Source of the DNA: Robertkochia marina
GTDB lineage: Bacteria; Bacteroidota; Bacteroidia; Flavobacteriales; Flavobacteriaceae
Reading direction: 5' to 3'
Length of the DNA stretch: 64,000 nucleotides
Assembly: GCF_004799345.1 (NCBI RefSeq)
Contig: NZ_SSMC01000002.1
Coordinates: 806,001 to 870,000, forward strand
The position numbers and the translations under genes were made by a program. Positions 1 through 9,626 of the stretch are shown here, in pieces. Under the pieces are notes generated by a model, which worked only from the letters and a program-made list of their open reading frames with translations, was not told where the DNA came from and ran no database searches. Positions within the stretch are counted from its first letter, which is position 1. Every line of letters begins with the position of its first letter.

Positions 1-1
1 G

Positions 2-103
2 GTCAAAGCTAAGGATGCTGTTATCTCCGATTATCTCAGCAAAAGAGGAATGACCAGGCTCTCTTTGATCAGGTCAGAAAATGGTTATTCCTCTTCTCAA
101 TGA
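2..103 (+). CDS. C-terminal end of a truncated protein, unknown
   Basis: An open frame enters from the left edge and reads 33 residues to a TGA at 101-103. It contains DAVISDYLSKRGM and ends in a Ser-rich tail. The pattern of an alternating helix followed by a Lys-Arg-Gly turn resembles the last helix of OmpA-like peptidoglycan-binding domains, but too little is present to be sure. The 59 nt before the next gene hold no clear terminator. Confidence 0.4.
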   Translation, partial: VKAKDAVISDYLSKRGMTRLSLIRSENGYSSSQ

Positions 104-162
104 AGTAAATCAGGGCATCCTAATCCCGAAATTTTTTATAAGTTTAAACGCTAAAAACAACC

Positions 163-678
163 ATGGACGAATCAAAGATCATTGAACTTTTATTTTACCT
201 GTTACCTGCCATTATAACAGGATTAATAGCCTACTATTTTTTCAACCTCCACACCAAAAATGAAGATGGAAGAAGGCGTTTTTTACTGCACAGGGAAAAC
301 CAAAAAAATGCCCTCCCCTTACGATTGCAGGCCTATGAGCGAATGGCTTTGTTTTTAGAGCGCATCAACCCTTCTAAACTCTTGATACGAATTCCGCCCA
401 AAACGGCAGATAAAGACAGTTATTTAGCAGCCCTTATCACGACCATAGAAAATGAGTTCGACCACAATATATCTCAACAGATCTATATCTCAGATGAATG
501 TTGGAATGTGATCAAGGCCTCTAAGAATGCTACCATTCAAATGATCAGAAAAGTGGCTGTTGAATCTGATACCGCCAATTCATTACGGGAAAACGTTTTG
601 AACGAGCTACTGGAAAAACAGGCTCCTTCAAACGCAGGGCTGTCGTTCATCAAAAAAGAGGTTGGCGAAATGTGGTAA
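163..678 (+). CDS. conserved membrane-anchored protein of unknown function
   Basis: 171 residues. One hydrophobic segment at about residues 8-27 (LLFYLLPAIITGLIAYYFF) is followed by a basic, mostly helical cytoplasmic region containing LPLRLQAYERMALFLERI. This arrangement is common in small uncharacterised flavobacterial proteins, where a single N-terminal anchor carries a helical domain. No catalytic motif is visible. The ATG at 163 is preceded by an AT-rich stretch, and no alternative start is better. It is convergent with the patatin-like gene, with a 5-nt gap between the stops. Function is not known. Confidence 0.75.
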   Translation: MDESKIIELLFYLLPAIITGLIAYYFFNLHTKNEDGRRRFLLHRENQKNALPLRLQAYERMALFLERINPSKLLIRIPPKTADKDSYLAALITTIENEFDHNISQQIYISDECWNVIKASKNATIQMIRKVAVESDTANSLRENVLNELLEKQAPSNAGLSFIKKEVGEMW

Positions 679-683
679 CATGT

Positions 684-1607
684 CTACCCCGCGAGATTGA
701 TCTTTTTGGCGTGGCTTCTTTCTAATAACCTGGAGCGCTCTGCGGCGTAATTTATACCCTGAGTCCACCAGTTCGACATTAGTTTTTTATTAAAATACAG
801 GGAGTTTTCTGTAAGCCTGGTTGGGGTGAAATAGGTATTTAGCTTAACGTCTTTATTCATGGCTGCAAGCCTTCCTTCAACAATGTCATGCGATTCCAGC
901 TGATCAAGCACAAAAGAATAGAGGTTTACCATTAATGAAAAAGGATTTTTACCCAGTACCTGAGATCGCTCGTTATCCTCAGTCTCCAGGATAATGGCAT
1001 CAACCTCGGTAGCTCCCCTTCTGATAGCCTCCCTGATGGGAATTACACACCCCAGTCCGCCATCGGCATATTCATAACCGTTTTTCTTGGCCAACGACAT
1101 AAAGGGCACATAATTACAACTCATCCAGATCCAGTCGCAAAAATCATCATAACCAAAGTCCATGATCGACTTGTATTCCACCCTGTTCATTGAGAGGTTA
1201 GACACGGTTACCACCACATCTTTACCGGAGGTTTTGATCTGCTCAAATTCACTTTCGGGAAGATAACGACGGATATTTTTCCGAAGATTTTTACTTTCAC
1301 CGAACGTACGCTTCCCCTTGATCAATTGCCAGATCACGTTCAGGTGATTTATGGCTACATATTCCTGGTCTCCGCGCTTTTTAGTAACAAAGGGATTGTT
1401 ACTGAATATAGACCGCTGGTTGACCGAGGTATACATTCTGTAGACCTTCTCCAGGTGATTCAGGGCGAGGTGGGGTATTAATAAACTTCCTGTAGAGGTC
1501 CCCAGGTACAGGTCGTATTTGCGTTGTTTTTCCTCGATGAGGTATTGAGCAACGCCTCCGGCAAAGGCTCCTTTACTGCCTCCACCGCTAATTACTAAGG
1601 CTTTCAT
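684..1607 (-). CDS. patatin-like phospholipase (copy 1)
   Basis: 307 residues, a full-length patatin domain. The oxyanion-hole glycine motif GGGSKG is at residues 8-13, the nucleophile elbow GTSTGS at 36-41 (Ser38), and the catalytic Asp lies in the YADGGLG motif near residue 182. Family members are Ser-Asp dyad lipid acyl hydrolases acting on phospholipids or lysophospholipids. There is no signal peptide, so it is probably cytosolic. Its ATG overlaps the stop of the upstream patatin gene as ATGA (1604-1607), which indicates translational coupling. The two products are clear paralogues along their whole length, so this is a tandem duplication. Substrate is unknown. Confidence 0.9.
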   Translation of the reverse strand: MKALVISGGGSKGAFAGGVAQYLIEEKQRKYDLYLGTSTGSLLIPHLALNHLEKVYRMYTSVNQRSIFSNNPFVTKKRGDQEYVAINHLNVIWQLIKGKRTFGESKNLRKNIRRYLPESEFEQIKTSGKDVVVTVSNLSMNRVEYKSIMDFGYDDFCDWIWMSCNYVPFMSLAKKNGYEYADGGLGCVIPIREAIRRGATEVDAIILETEDNERSQVLGKNPFSLMVNLYSFVLDQLESHDIVEGRLAAMNKDVKLNTYFTPTRLTENSLYFNKKLMSNWWTQGINYAAERSRLLERSHAKKINLAG

Positions 1608-2509
1608 ATAATATCCAGTTGACTGGTTTGCTGGCCACGAAGACGGGCATATTCATAGCCACGCTCCCACCAGGATGCCATACGTTCTTGGTTAAAGATA
1701 AGAGAATTCGTAGTCAATACCGTTGGGGTATAATAGAAATTTATGATATCATTATGATGTCCTGCCACATATTTACCGATTCTTACATTTTGATTTTCAA
1801 TGCGATCAAGCATAAAGGAAAACATATGCGTGAGCAGTTCAAACGGATTTCTGGAGGGCAGACGGTTTAATTGGGTAACCTCGGTTCGCAGAATAATAGC
1901 ATCGATCTCAGTTGCGCCGCGTTTCACAGCCTCCTCTATAGGTACCATACAACCCATGCCCCCATCGGCATATTCACAGCCATTGCGCCTGGCCAGGGTC
2001 ATAAAAGGGGTGTAGTTACAGGAAATCCATATCCAGTCAATAAAGGTATCGTAATCAAAATCCTTGATAGATTTATATTCTACCTGATTTAAAGAGAGGT
2101 TCGATACGGTTACAATGATATCTTGCGGTGAGTTCTTTAAGCTGGTAAATTCTTCGCGGGTAAATGAATTATGCAACAGGTTTTTGAGTTGATAACTTTC
2201 TCCGAAGGTATTACTGCCCCTGGCAAAATTTCGCAAAACATTCAGGTGATTAATCGCGATCTGTTCTACTCCGTGTTTTTTTCTGACCACAAAGGGACAA
2301 ACACTGAAAATATCGTCATTGGTCACCGAGGTGTATACCTTCTTGATCTTATCAACCTTTTTCAGCGCCAAATGATTTACCAGGAGACTGCCTGTAGAGG
2401 TGCCGATAAACAGGTCGTATTCTTTTTTAAGATCTTCTATAAGATATTGAGCTACGCCTCCGGCAAAAGCCCCCTTACTCCCTCCTCCTGAAATTACCAG
2501 TGCTCTCAT
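1604..2509 (-). CDS. patatin-like phospholipase (copy 2)
   Basis: 301 residues, a paralogue of the downstream gene, with the same motifs at the same positions: GGGSKG at 8-13, GTSTGS with Ser38, and a YADGGMG motif carrying the catalytic Asp. Conserved blocks include VVTVSNLSLNQVEYKSI and DWIWISCNYTPFM, while the C-terminal third has diverged. It is predicted to be a cytosolic lipid acyl hydrolase. The start ATG at 2509 lies 11 nt from the stop of the aminopeptidase gene, so the three minus-strand genes probably form one transcription unit headed by the aminopeptidase. Confidence 0.9.
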   Translation of the reverse strand: MRALVISGGGSKGAFAGGVAQYLIEDLKKEYDLFIGTSTGSLLVNHLALKKVDKIKKVYTSVTNDDIFSVCPFVVRKKHGVEQIAINHLNVLRNFARGSNTFGESYQLKNLLHNSFTREEFTSLKNSPQDIIVTVSNLSLNQVEYKSIKDFDYDTFIDWIWISCNYTPFMTLARRNGCEYADGGMGCMVPIEEAVKRGATEIDAIILRTEVTQLNRLPSRNPFELLTHMFSFMLDRIENQNVRIGKYVAGHHNDIINFYYTPTVLTTNSLIFNQERMASWWERGYEYARLRGQQTSQLDII

Positions 2510-2520
2510 TTGCTGCGCTA

Positions 2521-4653
2521 TTAATGGCTTTCAAGTTTGATACTATCCAGTTTACTTCTTAACCGATCGGCAAGGGCGGGATCTAGTTCAGGCATGATCG
2601 TACGCAACTGAATTCTTACCTCCGGCTTCAATACCAACCTGTCGAACATCGTTCTGCAAAAGCGTGAGAACTGCCAGGCCGGATGATCAAGTCCCTGCAA
2701 CAGGTTTAAAAGTGATCTTTTGGTTACTCCTCCTATTTCAAACAACATTTCAAAGGCGTGCTGCCGGGTCTCGAATTGCCAGCCGGGTCCTGTATACGAC
2801 TGAAGCTCCTCAAAAAACCGCAGGGAATCTTCTTCATACTCCGGAGCAAATAAGGCTAGTCCAAGCCAAAGAATCCGCAAAGAACGATCTTCGAACCCCT
2901 TTAAATCTTTGGTTCGTTCCAAATAGCCGTATCGCTCATCAGGAAACGCCAACCATAACTTCATGAGTGCCTCCTGTATGGTCACATAACTCCGGTCGTC
3001 CAGTAAATTTTCAAAAGACTTTTTCAATGAAGAAGGTATCGTATCAGCCGCCATGGCCACTCCTTGTCTTATGTACAGATCATCAGACCTTAGTGCTTCC
3101 AGCCAGAAAGAGTCTCTAAGTTTTTCAGGCCATGCTGAGGCGCGTTCTAACAGCATTTGCTTCAGAGGAAAGTACAGCGGCTCCTTTAAAAGATTCCTAT
3201 ACTCATTGTATACCACTACCGGTGAAGCATCATCTTCGTGAACCTCTATATACTTCCTGATAAACTTGTTTCTTTTAAGACTTCTTACCGCCTCCTCTTC
3301 CGGAAATTCAGGAGCTTCTAACCATTGGCTGCGAAACTCTTCAAGATCGGCATTGGTATGTTTGGAAAGCGTTTCAAGAAAGATCCCGGTATGTATATTT
3401 TTAAAACCATAGGTAGTAAGCATTTCCTTTACCCCCGAACGAAAGGCCTTAACCCCTACCTTTTCCTTGAGTGAATGCAGGGCCCAGGCTCCTTTTTCAT
3501 AAAAGGTAAGACTCCCGGCATGAGGATCCAGCAAGGCTTCACCCTTACCGTCTTCAGAGAGCCTGATAAGCTGTATTGCAGAGTTGTAAAGCTTCCAATA
3601 ATAGTAATCTTCTCCAAACAACTCTCTTTCCGCCAACAAGGCATAATAGGTGGCAAAACCCTCCTGCAACCAATGATGTTTACCACTTTCTTCTGTGACT
3701 AAGTTACCAAACCAATGATGAGCCAATTCATGGGCATTTACATTCACATAGTTCTTGTCAGAAAACCCAATGCTGTCAGTAATAAAACTATCAGAAAATA
3801 GGGTGAGGGTTACGTTCTCCATCCCGGCGTATAGAAAGTCTCTTACCGGTACCTGGCGGTATACCTTCCATGGATAGGGCACCCCGATCTCATTTTCCAA
3901 AAAATCAAAGATCTCTGCTGAGTGAACATAGGTAGTTTCTGCCCGGGCACTATCCGAAGGGTAATAATACATTTCCAGGGGCACTCCCGATTTAGAACGC
4001 TCCTCCATTTTCCTGTAGTTACCACCCACAAAAGCCAGCAGGTACGAGCTCACCGGTTTTTTCAGGGCATACTTCCACAACGTTTTATCTTCCAGCTCCT
4101 GCTTTCCTTGAAATTGTCCGCTTGCTAAGAGTTCATACCCCTTAGGAAACAAGATCTCCATGGTATATATCACTTTTTCATTCATATCATCAAAGGAGGG
4201 TACCCATGAAGAGGTATATTTACCCTGTCCTTGTGTCCAAACCTGTTTTCCCCCCTCCCCGGGAACTACCGGCGGGTCTTCTGAAAAGGAAGTAGTGGTA
4301 AAGCCGGGAAAATACACCGCCTTCTCAGGGCTTGCCTTGTACTGTATCACCAGGTCTTCATATAAACCCTCTTCAAAAGTGTGAATGATCATCAAATTAT
4401 TTCCTTTTGCCTGATAGTTCAGAGGTTCACCCTTCCATGTTACTTCGCTTATCTGAAGTGCTCTGCTTGAAACCAAGATCGTATCCGTATGTTCGCTCAC
4501 CTTAAAACGGTAAACCACCTTCCCCGCGATCAGTCCTTTTTCCGGGGTAATTTCTATATGTATATCGCCCTCAGTAAAATCGACCTTTCCGGTATGTTGT
4601 GCACCGGCAAGAAAGTGAAACAGCCCTAAAATAATGGTGATGTATCGCGTCAT
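2521..4653 (-). CDS. M1 family metallopeptidase (aminopeptidase N-like), secreted
   Basis: 710 residues. A signal peptide (about 1-18, ending AGA) leaves Gln19 at the mature N-terminus. An N-terminal beta domain is followed by the exopeptidase motif GMEN near residue 280 and the zinc site H308-E309-x2-H312 with E331 18 residues later, which is the M1 HEXXH-x18-E pattern. A helical domain follows up to the C-terminus. M1 enzymes remove N-terminal residues from peptides; here the site of action would be the periplasm or outside. All metal and catalytic residues are intact. A promoter-like -7 element lies upstream at 4691-4698. Confidence 0.93.
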   Translation of the reverse strand: MTRYITIILGLFHFLAGAQHTGKVDFTEGDIHIEITPEKGLIAGKVVYRFKVSEHTDTILVSSRALQISEVTWKGEPLNYQAKGNNLMIIHTFEEGLYEDLVIQYKASPEKAVYFPGFTTTSFSEDPPVVPGEGGKQVWTQGQGKYTSSWVPSFDDMNEKVIYTMEILFPKGYELLASGQFQGKQELEDKTLWKYALKKPVSSYLLAFVGGNYRKMEERSKSGVPLEMYYYPSDSARAETTYVHSAEIFDFLENEIGVPYPWKVYRQVPVRDFLYAGMENVTLTLFSDSFITDSIGFSDKNYVNVNAHELAHHWFGNLVTEESGKHHWLQEGFATYYALLAERELFGEDYYYWKLYNSAIQLIRLSEDGKGEALLDPHAGSLTFYEKGAWALHSLKEKVGVKAFRSGVKEMLTTYGFKNIHTGIFLETLSKHTNADLEEFRSQWLEAPEFPEEEAVRSLKRNKFIRKYIEVHEDDASPVVVYNEYRNLLKEPLYFPLKQMLLERASAWPEKLRDSFWLEALRSDDLYIRQGVAMAADTIPSSLKKSFENLLDDRSYVTIQEALMKLWLAFPDERYGYLERTKDLKGFEDRSLRILWLGLALFAPEYEEDSLRFFEELQSYTGPGWQFETRQHAFEMLFEIGGVTKRSLLNLLQGLDHPAWQFSRFCRTMFDRLVLKPEVRIQLRTIMPELDPALADRLRSKLDSIKLESH

Positions 4654-4690
4654 ATGATCAGGATAACAAAGGTTAGGTATAACAATGTAA

Positions 4691-4698
4691 CAAATATA
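4691..4698 (-). promoter_or_regulatory. Bacteroidota -7 promoter element for the M1 peptidase gene
   Basis: The minus strand reads TATATTTG, a perfect match to TAnnTTTG, 38 nt upstream of the ATG. The -33 region is weak: TGG at the right spacing instead of TTG. Confidence 0.45.
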
Positions 4699-4768
4699 TT
4701 CTACTATGATATGTAAACCACGTTGGGCACAAGGAGTTTGATTTCCATGAAAGTTTTATATTCGTGAT

Positions 4769-6874
4769 ATGGTGAAAACAAACTTCCTGCAAACCCCCAT
4801 TGATTACCTTAAAGGCGTTGGCCCCGGTCGGGCCGACCTTTTGCGGCAGGAATTGGGTATACACACCTATCAGGATCTTCTTAATCTTTTTCCAAACAGA
4901 TACCTCGACCGAACCCGGTATTACAAGATCAGTGAACTGCAGCGCAGCACGGCTGAAGTACAGATCGTTGGTAAGGTTACCCACTTGAAAACAGTAGAAC
5001 ACAAAAATAAAAAGCGACTGGTTGCCACCTTCAGAGATGAGACCGGAGAGATGGAACTGGTGTGGTTCAGGGCTCATAAGTGGATCAGGGAAAGCCTGAA
5101 GATCAACCGTCCTTATGTGATCTTTGGCAAGACCAATTGGTTCAACGGGTTTTCTATGGCCCATCCTGAAATGGAATTACTGGAGGAGCATAAAAGAGGG
5201 CTTCAGGCAGGAATGCAGCCGGTGTACCCATCAACGGAAAAGCTCAGTAATAAAGGAATTACCAATCGGGTGGTTAACAAGCTTATGCAGCAATTGTTCC
5301 GAGAAACGGGGGGACGATTTTTCGAGACCCTTTCGGCTGAGCTTTTGGATGAACTTAAACTGATGCCTAAAAGCGAAGCCCTGATCAATATCCACTTTCC
5401 CAAGAATGCCGAAAAATTAGCCAAAGCACAATACCGTCTTAAGTTTGAAGAATTGTTTTACATACAACTTCAGCTTATCGCCAGGAATATGAGCAATAAG
5501 AAGAAGATCAAAGGTCATCCGTTTGAATCTGTCGGTAAATTCTTTACGGAATTCTACAATGATCATCTTCCTTTCAACCTTACAGGTGCCCAGAAAAGGG
5601 TGTTAAAAGAGATCAGAAATGATATGGGAAGTCCGGCTCAGATGAACAGGTTGCTGCAGGGAGATGTAGGTTCCGGAAAAACCATTGTAGCCTTGATGAG
5701 CATGCTTCTTGCTATAGACAACCAATACCAGGCCTGCCTGGTTGCTCCAACAGAGATCCTGGCCCAGCAGCACTATAATGGGTTAAAGGAATTACTGGCA
5801 AACATGGAGGTAAGCATCAGGCTATTAACCGGGTCTACCCCAAGGTCAGAGCGCAATGAGCTCCATCAGATGCTCGAAAATGGTGAATTAGATATTTTGG
5901 TAGGCACTCATGCCGTATTGGAAGACAAGGTTAAATTCAATAATCTCGGCCTGGCCATCATTGACGAACAACACCGTTTCGGGGTTGCCCAGCGCTCCAA
6001 GCTCTGGCATAAGAACACCCTGCCGCCTCATATTCTGGTTATGACTGCCACCCCTATACCAAGAACACTTGCAATGAGCTTATACGGCGATCTGGATATT
6101 TCTGTGATCGATGAATTGCCACCGGGAAGAAAACCTATCAGAACAGTCCATCGGTACGACAATAATCGACTTAAGGTATTTGCATTTATCAGAGACGAAA
6201 TAAAAAAGGGACGCCAGGTTTATATGGTTTATCCACTTATTGAAGAAAGTGAAAAGCTGGATTACAAAGACCTGATGGATGGTTATGAAAGTATAGAACG
6301 GGAATTTCCAAAACCGGATTACCAGATCTCCATTGTTCACGGCAGGATGAAGGCAGAAGACAAAGACTATGAAATGGATCGGTTTGTAAGAGGCGAAACG
6401 CAGATCATGGTGGCTACAACGGTCATAGAGGTAGGCGTTAATGTACCCAATGCTTCGGTAATGGTCATTGAGAGCGCAGAGCGTTTCGGACTCTCTCAAC
6501 TGCATCAGCTAAGGGGACGTGTAGGCCGTGGAGCCGAGCAAAGCTTCTGTATACTTATGACGGGGCATAAATTATCTAATGACAGTAAGACCCGTCTGGA
6601 AACCATGTGCGCAACCAACGATGGCTTTGAGATCGCCGAGGTCGACTTAAAGCTCCGTGGCCCCGGAGATCTTATGGGAACCCAGCAAAGCGGAGTTCTT
6701 AACCTAAAGATCGCCGACATCGTGAAAGATAATGACATTTTAAAAGCAGCACGATATTACGCCATTAAAACTCTGAAAGAAGACCCCGGGCTCAAAGAAG
6801 AAAAGAATGCCCGCATACGGCATACTTACCAACAAATGGCCAAACATAAAAATATCTGGAATTACATTTCCTAA
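4769..6874 (+). CDS. recG: ATP-dependent DNA helicase RecG
   Basis: 701 residues, the usual RecG length. The N-terminal wedge/OB domain (about 60-160) binds branched DNA. Walker A GDVGSGKT is at 298-305 and the DEQH box at 399-402. The C-terminal helicase lobe contains TTVIEVGVNVPNA, the QLRGRVGRG motif and the TRG region. RecG remodels stalled replication forks and Holliday junctions by reversing branch migration. The ATG at 4769 gives the expected start, FLQTPIDYLKGVGP. It is divergent from the M1 peptidase gene with 115 nt between starts. All motifs are intact. Confidence 0.97.
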   Translation: MVKTNFLQTPIDYLKGVGPGRADLLRQELGIHTYQDLLNLFPNRYLDRTRYYKISELQRSTAEVQIVGKVTHLKTVEHKNKKRLVATFRDETGEMELVWFRAHKWIRESLKINRPYVIFGKTNWFNGFSMAHPEMELLEEHKRGLQAGMQPVYPSTEKLSNKGITNRVVNKLMQQLFRETGGRFFETLSAELLDELKLMPKSEALINIHFPKNAEKLAKAQYRLKFEELFYIQLQLIARNMSNKKKIKGHPFESVGKFFTEFYNDHLPFNLTGAQKRVLKEIRNDMGSPAQMNRLLQGDVGSGKTIVALMSMLLAIDNQYQACLVAPTEILAQQHYNGLKELLANMEVSIRLLTGSTPRSERNELHQMLENGELDILVGTHAVLEDKVKFNNLGLAIIDEQHRFGVAQRSKLWHKNTLPPHILVMTATPIPRTLAMSLYGDLDISVIDELPPGRKPIRTVHRYDNNRLKVFAFIRDEIKKGRQVYMVYPLIEESEKLDYKDLMDGYESIEREFPKPDYQISIVHGRMKAEDKDYEMDRFVRGETQIMVATTVIEVGVNVPNASVMVIESAERFGLSQLHQLRGRVGRGAEQSFCILMTGHKLSNDSKTRLETMCATNDGFEIAEVDLKLRGPGDLMGTQQSGVLNLKIADIVKDNDILKAARYYAIKTLKEDPGLKEEKNARIRHTYQQMAKHKNIWNYIS

Positions 6875-7000
6875 CCCAATAGCTACGGGTAAAACACTGA
6901 TACATTGCCACTCAAAGGGTAAATCTGAAATTCTTTTCAACAGGCTGCTAAAACTCCGTATAAAGCCTTCTTTGAAAGTCGGAAATTATTGCTGTATTGT

Positions 7001-7008
7001 TATCTTTG
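7001..7008 (+). promoter_or_regulatory. -7 promoter element for pheT
   Basis: TATCTTTG matches TAnnTTTG and lies 22 nt before the pheT ATG at 7031. A TTTG upstream is spaced 26 nt away, longer than the usual 19-21, so only the -7 part is convincing. Its position inside the extended open frame from 6989 supports 7031 as the true start. Confidence 0.4.
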
Positions 7009-7030
7009 CCGAGCATCTATAATCGAAAGC

Positions 7031-9457
7031 ATGAAAATATCATACAACTGGTTAAAACAATTTATCAATACTGATCTTCCAAGCGATAAAGCAGGAGAAT
7101 TGCTGACTGATCTCGGCCTGGAAGTTGAAGGGATAGAATCTTTTGAAACTGTTAAAGGTGGCCTAAAAGGCATCGTTGTAGGTCATGTTCTGGAATGTGA
7201 GCAACACCCTAATGCAGACCGTCTTAAGCTTACCAAGGTTGATCTTGGAAATGGAGAGCCTGTACAGATCGTATGTGGGGCACCTAACGTAGACAAAGGT
7301 CAAAAGGTTCCCGTAGCAACCGTTGGCACTACTCTTTATGATGCCTCCGGAGAGCCATGGCAGATCAAAAAAGGGAAAATTCGCGGCGAAGTCTCCATGG
7401 GAATGATCTGTGCTGAAGATGAGCTCGGGCTCGGTGAAAGTCATGATGGTATCATGGTACTCGATCAAGCTCTGGAGCCGGGAACCCCCTGTGCAGACAT
7501 CTTTGAAATTGAAAACGACCAGGTTTTTGAGATAGGCCTAACCCCTAACAGGGCAGATGCCATGAGTCATTACGGGGTGGCCCGTGACCTGAGGGCAGGC
7601 CTCCTTCAACAAGGTACTCACATGGAACTAATTACCCCGTCGGTGAGCAGTTTTCATGTAGACAACAGAACCCTGCGCATAGATGTAGATGTTAAAGACA
7701 AAGAACTTTGTCCGCGTTATTGCGGGGTAACCATCTCCGGGGTAAAGGTCACTGAATCGCCCGATTGGTTAAAGAACAGATTACTTGCTATTGGTATTGC
7801 ACCTAAGAACAATGTGGTTGATATTACCAATTATGTACTGCACGAGCTCGGGCAGCCCCTTCACGCTTTTGATGCCGTCAAAATAGAGGGAAATAAGATC
7901 GAAGTTAAAACCCTGAAGGCAGGAACTAAATTCGTAACCCTTGATGAGGTTGAAAGGGAATTAAGCGAAGATGATCTTATGATCTGCGACCAAAGCAAAC
8001 CTTTATGCATCGCCGGAGTCTTCGGAGGGCTTCATTCAGGAGTTACAGAAAATACCACCCAGGTATTTCTTGAAAGTGCCTACTTTGATCCGGTTTCGGT
8101 GAGAAAAACAGCCAAACGCCATGGTTTAAATACCGATGCCTCCTTCAGGTTTGAAAGAGGTATCGACATCAATACCACAAAATATGCGTTGATGAGAGCT
8201 GCACTGATGATCAAAGATATTGCCGGAGGTCATATCTCCAGTGATGTTGAGGATATCTACCCGGTGAAATTCGAAGATTTCCAGGTATTCCTGACCTTTG
8301 AAAAGATCTACAGCCTTATCGGACAGGAGATCCCGACAGAGACCATTAAATCGATCCTTACCTCTCTTGAGATAAAGATCAACAATGTAACTGAAACGGG
8401 CATCGGACTTACCATTCCGTCATACCGTGTAGATGTTCAAAGAGAAGTAGATGTTATTGAGGAGATCCTCAGGGTATACGGCTACAACAATATTCATTCA
8501 ACACAGAAGTTCAATGCCTCTGTTGCGCCAACTTCCAGGTTCGAAGACCACAAAGTAAGTGATGTTATCGGAAATTTACTGGCTTCACAAGGGTATTATG
8601 AGATTCTTGCTAATTCATTGACCACTCCAAAGTATACGGAGCTTACTGATACGCTGAATAAAGAACAGCAGGTTAAGATCATTAATCCTTTAAGTAATGA
8701 ATTATCTGTTCTACGTCAAAGCATGCTTTTTAGCGGGCTGGAAGCACTGAGTTACAACATAAACAGGAAGAACGATAACCTCCAGCTTTTTGAGTTTGGA
8801 AAAACGTATTTCCGATTCAACGATAAGAGGGAAGAATTCAAGCATTTAACCCTTTTGGTTACAGGCGATCGCCATCCTGAAACATGGAATACCAAGTCGG
8901 GTCCCACAGACTTCTTTTATTTGAAAGGTACCGTTGAAGGTTTATTAGAACGCTTGGGCATTAACAATCTAAAAGTAAAGCCTGTAAACAGCGATATCTA
9001 CAGCGAGGGTCTTACCTATTTTGCCGGAAAGATACCAGTGGTTTCTTTCGGATTGGTAGCGCGTAAAATAACAAAGGCCATGGATATAAAGCAGCCCGTT
9101 TTTTATGCAGATTTCAACTGGGACAATGTTCTGATGCTTATCAACAAGAAAGGTGTGCAATTCAGAGAAATACCCAAATTCCCTGAAGTAAGAAGAGATC
9201 TTGCCCTCTTGCTGGATGAAGCCACCACCTTTGGTGAATTACATCAGACGGCGATGCAGGCAGAGAAAAAGCTTTTAAAAGCAGTGAACCTTTTTGATGT
9301 CTACCAGGGTAACACCCTGCCGGAAGGCAAAAAGTCATATGCCCTGAGCTTCACCCTCGCCGATGACCAAAAAACATTGACCGACAAACAAATAGATAAG
9401 GTTATGAAAAAGCTTCAAAACTCTTTTGAAAAGCAGTTTGGAGCTACCTTAAGATAA
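7031..9457 (+). CDS. pheT: phenylalanyl-tRNA synthetase beta subunit
   Basis: 808 residues. It starts MKISYNWLKQF, the conserved PheT N-terminus; the frame is open back to 6989 but those 14 codons are not PheT-like. Domains in order: a tRNA-binding EMAPII-like domain (about 40-150, HPNADRLKL), B3/B4 editing domain (about 210-390), B5 domain (about 400-475), the catalytic-like core, and a C-terminal FDX-ACB anticodon-binding domain (FREIPKFPEVRRDLALL onward). With PheS it forms the heterotetramer charging tRNA-Phe and hydrolyses mis-charged Tyr-tRNA-Phe. A strong terminator follows directly. Confidence 0.97.
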   Translation: MKISYNWLKQFINTDLPSDKAGELLTDLGLEVEGIESFETVKGGLKGIVVGHVLECEQHPNADRLKLTKVDLGNGEPVQIVCGAPNVDKGQKVPVATVGTTLYDASGEPWQIKKGKIRGEVSMGMICAEDELGLGESHDGIMVLDQALEPGTPCADIFEIENDQVFEIGLTPNRADAMSHYGVARDLRAGLLQQGTHMELITPSVSSFHVDNRTLRIDVDVKDKELCPRYCGVTISGVKVTESPDWLKNRLLAIGIAPKNNVVDITNYVLHELGQPLHAFDAVKIEGNKIEVKTLKAGTKFVTLDEVERELSEDDLMICDQSKPLCIAGVFGGLHSGVTENTTQVFLESAYFDPVSVRKTAKRHGLNTDASFRFERGIDINTTKYALMRAALMIKDIAGGHISSDVEDIYPVKFEDFQVFLTFEKIYSLIGQEIPTETIKSILTSLEIKINNVTETGIGLTIPSYRVDVQREVDVIEEILRVYGYNNIHSTQKFNASVAPTSRFEDHKVSDVIGNLLASQGYYEILANSLTTPKYTELTDTLNKEQQVKIINPLSNELSVLRQSMLFSGLEALSYNINRKNDNLQLFEFGKTYFRFNDKREEFKHLTLLVTGDRHPETWNTKSGPTDFFYLKGTVEGLLERLGINNLKVKPVNSDIYSEGLTYFAGKIPVVSFGLVARKITKAMDIKQPVFYADFNWDNVLMLINKKGVQFREIPKFPEVRRDLALLLDEATTFGELHQTAMQAEKKLLKAVNLFDVYQGNTLPEGKKSYALSFTLADDQKTLTDKQIDKVMKKLQNSFEKQFGATLR

Positions 9458-9465
9458 TTCCACTA

Positions 9466-9498
9466 ACGGGCCTGTTTTTTTGACAGGCCCGTTTTTTT
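9466..9498 (+). terminator. Rho-independent terminator of pheT
   Basis: Perfect 10-bp stem ACGGGCCTGT / ACAGGCCCGT (9466-9475 and 9483-9492) with a T-rich loop and a run of seven T. It starts 8 nt after the pheT stop. Confidence 0.9.
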
Positions 9499-9626
9499 GT
9501 GTTAATTTTTTGAACTCTGTCTTCAATTTTAACAAATACTCCCTTCTATTCTGAGCTAACTCTCTTGTAACCAACATTCTATTTGCTTATTTTTGAAAAG
9601 CTGTGAAATTGGTAAAAAAGAAAGTG

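Noticed and set aside
684-2509. CBASS operon with patatin-like effectors
   Set aside because: No CD-NTase or ancillary gene is near; the neighbours are a peptidase gene and an unknown membrane protein gene.
4673-5164. 163-codon minus-strand open frame across the start of recG
   Set aside because: It is the antisense of recG and the intergenic promoter region, with no protein-like motif; recG is certain on the other strand.
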